Source: Asterias rubens (lineage: Eukaryota > Echinodermata > Asteroidea > Forcipulatida > Asteriidae). From it: a stretch of DNA of 64,000 nucleotides. Positions 43,717-64,000 of this stretch are shown piece by piece. The notes beneath the pieces were generated by a model, which worked only from the letters and a program-made list of their open reading frames with translations, did not search any database and was not told the DNA's origin. Every line of letters begins with the position of its first letter. The first letter of the stretch is position 1. Where the stretch lies: positions 14,547,634 through 14,611,633 of the forward strand of contig NC_047065.1 of the NCBI RefSeq assembly GCF_902459465.1. The letters are read 5' to 3'. A program made the translations under genes and the position numbers.

Positions 43717-44810
43717 GCATAGAGCTGCTTAATGGCCGATTTTGTGCCTACTGTTCGATTTCCATTTCATAAGGATGCTAACCGCAAGTACAAGAAAAGG
43801 CATGCTAACCTTTCGTTCCCTACTGAACGGAAATTAATGACATCACAATGCAAATCCTTGGTTGAACGTGCAAAATGGCCAGGCAATGACGTCATGTACA
43901 ATCCATATATAATCCAGCATTTCAATTGAATAAAAAACACATTAAAACCCAAAATTGTGTGATTACCGACATTAAAAAAATCATTTATTTCAACTATATT
44001 ACACAACCCATTATCTCTAAACAAATCCAGAAATTAGGTTAAAGTAAATTCCATTATTCGCTTTTTTTTTCTTCACATAATTTACACAAGAAAAATTTTC
44101 CCCTGGCTAAAGTTTGTAATACTTTGTGTTGCTACCAGGCAATCCTTTGAAAGATGAAAATTTAAATAATTCTGTATTAATATATAGGCATGTTAATTTA
44201 CATATCTTGAGCTTAAAGCTCAAAAGCTCCTTTCACGTCTCCTTCAACCCATTAATAACCAATAATATATTGAATATTCAACATCATGTATGCAAATTAT
44301 CATGAATAATTCAAACAGTCAAATACAACATTATGGGTATCCACCTTTTCACAATCAGTTCCCAAAATGTCCGCTTGTAGAAATCAACTCATTGGCCTAA
44401 ATCTCCTCGTGATTGAAAAAATGTTATTTACATAAAAAAATATGCTGTGCATTCCGATAGTTCATGTTTTCTAAATACTGGGGACTAAATTGCATGCTAA
44501 AATACACCTTTTAAAAAACCTATTTTATATTTTTTTAATTCCACCTCCCATGGTCATTATGTACAGATGGCACTGAGAAAATCACACTTTCCTTTGAAAC
44601 TTGGGAGAACGAAAGTTAGGTCTGAACTGGAGAAAACCAGGCTTGGCCCAATACCTCCTAGACCCTTAAATACGCCTATCCTGTTCCCTATAGTGGGTGT
44701 CAATAAGTACACAAAGGAAGTACCAGTAGTGACCTCGTAGAAAGGTAGACACGCATTGAAGGAGGTCATTCCCCATCTGCAACTGGCCATTATCCAGTTG
44801 CCCAAGTGCA
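43717..44810. other. Unassigned spacer
   Basis: A 65-codon frame at 43732-43929 has no recognisable feature. No gene called; AT-rich. Confidence 0.3.
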
Positions 44811-45078
44811 GGGCCCAATGTTATAGAGCTGCATAAGCACAAAAAAGCTAAGCATATAAACAAAATAATGCTTACCAGAAAAAAGTTACCAGCTTAACTA
44901 CCATGTCACATTTCAATTTGTGACTGGTATCCTGTGCATTTCTTCTTAGCAGACAATTGTAGGCTTAGCAGACAATTGTAAGCTTAGCAGACAGTTTTAG
45001 CTTAGCAAACAAATGTTAGCTTAGCAGACAAATGTTAGCAATATTTTCTGCTAAAGCAGCTCTATGAAATTGGGCCCA
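44811..45078. mobile_element. Family C foldback MITE with repeated inner motif
   Basis: GGGCCCAATGTTATAGAGCT to CTCTATGAAATTGGGCCC. The inner GCTTAGCAGACAATTGTA-type motif is tandemly repeated about five times at 44943-45040. Confidence 0.75.
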
Positions 45079-46242
45079 GATTTTAAGAAGAAATTTGCTT
45101 GTCACAGGGTAAGGCATTCCAATTTTATCCAAGTCCAAACAATTTGATGTTGGGTGACAAAGGGGCAGAAGGAACTAGATGGATTTTGGTCATACACTAA
45201 TCAAACTTCCCAGGGCCCATTCGAGTAGTGACCATTTGTCAACCACTAGGCAATATTCCATGGTTACCTACGATGCATGTACAAGGCAAAATCACCCACT
45301 GGTCGACTTTAGTCCCTCGCTCGAACTTGACCCTAGTCTGTCATGGATACACAAACAGGTGATCAGCTAAAATGTCTTGCAAGAGATGCATACTGCAAGA
45401 ACCTTTTTGTTCCCTTGCTTCTTTACAAGTTCTCGAGAAGAGCCCGTCATGAAACTAGACCCACGCAGGGACGGGATGAAAGGGAGCGATTCAAAGTAGA
45501 ATCAAATAGTTGTTGTGCACTTAGGGTAGACTTCCACCACACATGGATAAGTAGGCATGATATTTGGCCAGTCAGTTAAGCAGAACGTTTACTTGGCAAA
45601 CATTATTTCAAGCACCCAACACCCTGACAAATGTCCACTTCAAAAACAAAACAAAAAAGGAACACAAGAATTACTGAATATACCAAGCTGGAATAAGAGG
45701 ATCGTTAACATGCAAGAAAACAAAACTTAGAAGTTGGTTAACAAGTTACACTCGTTCTGTGTCCGCACTGCCACACCCCAACACTACACATCTTGCTGAT
45801 TCTTTTCCAGCGAAACAAAAAACAACAACAAAAATTACAAATTTTGCTTTGATTTGGAAAGGATACGAACAATGTTAACGAGTAAAAATATTTTGAAAAT
45901 GGGAAAACTGTTACTTTTAGGAAAAGGTTGATACTAGTTACAATTATCTCTTATAAGAATAATTGGAAAATTAATGAAATCTTCAGCCAATTTGCGGCTG
46001 GTACAGGTGTTTTGGGGATAAAAGCCACTTGTGATCAGTATAAATGCAAACATGCCGTTTCTGACAAATTTGAATAATTTTGGGTTGAATATAGAAACAT
46101 TTACTACAGCGGGATATGAACCTGCCACCTCCGGATTAACATAATGGCAGTCTACCAACTGAAACAACCCAATATTTTACATAATCATCCAAAAAAATGA
46201 AGCTTTCTTTTATCAACTCAAACTAACATGCCTAAATCTGTA
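45079..46242. other. Spacer with dispersed repeats
   Basis: 45216-45340 shares TGGTCGACTTTAGTCCCTCG and surrounding text with 30290-30325. The minus strand at 46100-46166 reads TTCAGTTGGTAGACTGCC and GGCAGGTTCATATCCCGC, a tRNA-like SINE head with A and B boxes. No gene seen. Confidence 0.4.
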
Positions 46243-47101
46243 AAGACAGGGTGTACTTTTGGTAATTACTCCACAAGTTAATGACCATAACAAATTTACT
46301 TGGTAAAGAACACTGGAGAGCTGTTGATGTTATAAACATTGTTAGAAACGGCTCCCTCTGAAGTAATGCAGTTTCAGTGAAATATGTATTTTTTTCACCA
46401 ACATCAATTTGAATTTGATAAAGGCTTCAGGCATGAAGCCTTTATCAGGCATCTGAAAGCACACAATTCAATGCAACAAGGATGTTGTTTCTTTTTATTA
46501 TTTTCTTGCAACTTCTATGACTAACTAAGCCCCACTTTTAAACAGGTTTCTTATTTTATGCATGTGTTAGGATGCACCAAGTTAAAATACCTACCTGAGC
46601 GGAATGTTTTCAACGGAAATGGTATTGTAACTTGTTTATAATGCACTTGTTCACCATTTTAATGTAATTTTGATATGTGTACACTTCTGAACTTTTCGTA
46701 ATTATCGATTAAAAAATCAGGCCCCTACCTAAAGGTTTTTTGAAAAACTAAAAACACTTCTGCCGTTGAGAGCGGGCGTCAAAGGACAATGCCGCTGACG
46801 TCATTTGTGGGAGTTTGCTTTGTTATACATCCACGCTGCAACAAAGCGGCTTTATCTACTTATGACGTTTTGTGAGTGATTACGTAACGGGGCTTTTCGC
46901 AAACCTCGCAGAAAAGCTCTGGATAAGGGCATACAAAATGTTTGTTTTTTTACACAATTGAAATCTATTTATAATCATATGACTCGATTTCCTTATTCAT
47001 CAAAAACATTTTAAGTTGAAGTTCACGACTTGACATTTTCGTTCAAGCAGGTCTTTAAGATACTGGTCTTTGACAGTTACCAAAAGTATACCCTGTCTCT
47101 C
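46243..47101 (+). mobile_element. Long MITE-like element, about 860 bp
   Basis: Termini AAAGACAGGGTGTACTTTTGG and CCAAAAGTATACCCTGTCT are inverted. The left half (AACGGCTCCCTCTGAAGTAA, AAGCACACAATTCAATGC) is related to family A; the middle, with GCCGCTGACGTCATTTGTGG, is extra sequence. No ORF of a transposase. Confidence 0.65.
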
Positions 47102-49621
47102 GAATGAAATTGTTTGATATATTAAATTATGCATATTATATGGAGATGTTTCCCTTTGTTTGCAATTAGTTTGTTCTTAAACTCTACCAAGTGGATAAAT
47201 GTCAAAAACCAACTCAATAAAATAGCTACTATTCTTGTTATGTACAACCAAAAAATTACAATACAAGTATATTTATTATTTATATATTTATATATATTAT
47301 ATTAACGTCTTGCTCTGCAGCAATATTCAACTGACAAAAGATTAATCATTTGCATGATTTCATTTTTTTTACACTCAGAACGAATGAAAAGTGCAAGCTT
47401 TGATGAATACAGAAAATTTAGTTGGCACTCTTGAATGAGAGTGGATTGCGAGGCGGATATGAAGAACATAACAAAGTGTGCAGTGAGCCGTGCAAAAATT
47501 CAACATGAGAGTGCTGTTCTTTGCGTATTTAATAAAAGGCTAAATCGCGAAAAATTGAAACTCTCTTGCAAAGTCATTGCATTTGCCTTTCAGATCTGCT
47601 TTAATACAGGCTTGGAATTTTGTGTTCAAAGGGGCAAGGCCACTTTCATTTTTGCAAAGGGCACTTTCTTTTGAAAAGTCTGTTAAAATTTGTTTGAAGG
47701 GGCAACAAGGCCAAGACTAAGGCAATGAAGGGCATGGTCGTGAAATTCCAGGCGACACAAATCATTCGCAAATCAGATGCTGAATTCTACCTCAAGCTTA
47801 TTACATACTTGAAGTCTACACTGTAGGATTTCCACATTATTTTGTGGCTGCGGCTGTAACTAACAGTGTTGCTATGGGCCTCCTATTCCTCAATGCATGT
47901 TCACATGACGATCAAGCCATAGTCGCTGATTTTGGATATTGTCTTAATTTATATATATCTCTGTACAAATCCATTCCGCCAAACAAAGGTAGGCAGTCTG
48001 GTACTTGTTTCATTTAACTGAGAAACTGTGTAATGATGTATAAATGCATGCTGGAAACCATACTTTATAGATGGTGTAACTTTGATGATGCCCCATAAAT
48101 AGAGTTGGACCCTAGCAGTCACCAACAGCCAGTGAAAACAGCAAGGGATAACACTTCCATATAGTTTGGCGCGGGCCATTAACAAATTGTGTAGCTACGC
48201 AAGAAAAGAAAAAAGTGAAGAATCGCAGAACTAGGTTTGAGTTTCACTTATAAAAAAACCAGGACGCCACAAATTTAACATGAGGTACTTATAGACATTG
48301 ACAAACATAACCAAGTTTCAAAAAACCCCAGAGTTTTTCTTAAACAATATTGCTCTGCACTGATACGTCTGTTTTGTCCCAGCCGTGGTTTTCCAATGTC
48401 TTTTCAGACACTCAACAATTTTGAACTGCTCCAGCTGTTGGTACATGAACTACATGAAGTACCAAATGTGTTTGTTCACATAACAAAACCAATATCTTGG
48501 TCGGTAAAAAAAACCCAAGATATAATGATTGATGAATTCTTACAAATATGAAACGGCTTGTGGAATACTAGTCAAGTGCACTAGGCTGACCAGTGAGTGA
48601 ACAAAACAGTTTGGTAAACTCTATTCTCTTTCTGTGTATGCATACATTTACAAGGAACCATTGTGATTAGGATAGTGTCAAATTAATTCAAAAGATCTCT
48701 TCAAGAAACTTACTGTTAATAACAGAGACTTAAATCATTTAGCTGATTAAACTTTAAGAACAGAAGTTTAGGATTTTCTTAAGGTGCGAACATAAACCCA
48801 AAACAACCTCATCCCCTTGGGTGTAAGATCTTGCTGCTCCTATTTAGTCTTCGCGCGGGCATATCTTGCTTTATCATAACCCCTGGAATTGTTCAAGGTT
48901 ATATGTTCCAAATAATATGCTATGATTTAATCAGGCATGCGGTCGAGCCAGGTCTAAACGAGTGCTCAAGCAAGGTAGCCGGCAAAAAGGGGCTCTAAAT
49001 CTTAGTAGGGCATCCGATCCCCTTACATTCACCTTTAATCTTGTGGTGAGATGTTACAAACTGCATGCAGTTGATGGTGACCGCCTAAAAACATGATCAT
49101 GTTAAAATACATGGATCTTTGACACACATTTTGCTGATCACTCAAATAATCTTTAACAAGCCTGAGCGCAAACCGTCACCGTCAGTAGCCAAGTACTGCC
49201 AGCATTTGTATCTTGCACTCAGGGAGATTATGAACATCAGGAGATATTTAAGAACTTCTTCAAACTTACAGGAAAAAGGTTTTCACAACCAAGGAAATGT
49301 TCAAGTTTTGTTCATCAGAAAATGGACAGATTTTCAGAGAACTTTCTGCAGAATCAGGGAGAGTTGGCCAGCTTTGCAAGAAGGGTAAGTCAAGCATTTG
49401 CTTTTCATAAAGAAAAATCCCTGTTATTACGACAAAAAGAAACACCTCACAGATTTGTGACACAATGAAAGAGAGTGCACTCTGACTGCGGTCGGCCAAT
49501 GACCTACGACCTTTCACCTTATTTGGGTAATGACCGCCGGTCGATCGTCCCGACCCTGATGACTGGAAAATGGCAGTGACTATGGCCAACTAGAATGAGC
49601 GAGGGCGACGCCTGACTTGAA
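47102..49621. other. 3' flank of the WWP-type ligase gene
   Basis: No exon recognised. Near 47845-47900, GGCTGCGGCTGTAACTAACA relates to the foldback family at 30440. The rest is AT-rich; part is presumably the ligase 3' UTR on the minus strand. Confidence 0.4.
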
Positions 49622-63684
<14,063 letters not shown>

Positions 63685-64000
63685 CTGGATTGAGAAAAAG
63701 ACAAACATCATTGAATTTCCATTAGTAACAATAATAATCCTAACCCCTTGGGCCCAGGTTCATTTTTCAACTCTGCATTTATTAGGCCCACTATTTTGCT
63801 GTGGTAAGGTCTATCCCATTTTCAACAAGGTACCTTTTTACTACGTGACTGTATTTTTATGTGAGCAATAAGGCCAAAGGAGTTTCCCTTGCAGGGGTAA
63901 TAAAGTTTTATTGTATTATTGTATTATTGATTGTCGTTTTCTTTCAGGGCTCAACTTCATAGAGCTGCTCGAGCAGACAGTTTCGCTTACAAAGTTTGCG
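63685..64000. other. Ligase intron, right edge
   Basis: Intron upstream of the first visible ligase exon; the branch/polypyrimidine side lies at 63685-63710. The last 45 bp (GGGCTCAACTTCATAGAGCT) begin a family C MITE cut by the window edge. A SINE-like tail with TATTGTATTATTG lies near 63895-63930. Confidence 0.5.

Overview
This is a eukaryotic, animal genomic window, most likely from an echinoderm and probably a sea star. The evidence is spliced genes with GT-AG introns, WWP-type HECT ligase, NIPSNAP3, PSMB5 and UEV homologues of metazoan type, an isolated divergent posterior-Hox homeobox, and dense short foldback (MITE-like) repeats in every intron and spacer. I see no operons, ribosome-binding sites, CRISPR array, rRNA gene or intact functional tRNA gene. 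The species assignment is an inference.

Layout. 2.08-2.91 kb (+): the last two exons of a homeobox gene (homeodomain split after residue 44); its 5' exon(s) are not recognisable here. 2.9-7.7 kb: 3' flank and repeats. 7.7-15.76 kb: a tandem array of a 3.39 kb unit (one internally deleted copy plus two nearly identical full copies). 15.8-23.5 kb: gene-free, packed with MITE-like elements. 23.5-26.66 kb (-): a UBE2V/MMS2-type ubiquitin-conjugating enzyme variant, four exons. 26.7-31.2 kb: repeats. 31.22-35.06 kb (-): a complete six-exon NIPSNAP3-like gene, divergently paired across 160 bp with 35.22-41.92 kb (+), a complete seven-exon proteasome beta5 gene (PSMB5). 41.9-49.6 kb: spacer between convergent genes. 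49.62-63.68 kb (-): fifteen exons of a WWP1/WWP2-type NEDD4-family E3 ligase (linker, four WW domains, whole HECT domain); its N-terminal C2 part lies beyond the right edge.

Three of the five genes belong to the ubiquitin-proteasome system: an E2 variant for K63 chains, a HECT E3 and the chymotrypsin-like proteasome subunit. The fourth is a mitochondrial NIPSNAP. There is no sign that they are co-regulated, except that NIPSNAP and PSMB5 share one promoter interval.

Repeat families, named here for reference. A: about 385 bp, TTAA-flanked, termini GGCAGTGGACACTATTGG, with an internal GAGACCTCA/TGAGGTCTC hairpin. B: about 150-175 bp, termini CCGTCGATTTCAC. C: about 170-270 bp, termini GGGCCCAATTTCATAGAGC. 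D: TTAA-flanked, termini AAAGCCATTGGACAC. F: termini with TATGCATGACGTCA. There are also tRNA-derived SINEs, two elements with 8-bp target-site duplications, a 21-bp minisatellite of about 1.4 kb inside the ligase gene, and a perfect 64-bp palindrome. No transposase or reverse transcriptase ORF is visible, so all mobile elements here look non-autonomous. All exon calls come from reading splice sites, phase and protein similarity by eye; no alignment was run.
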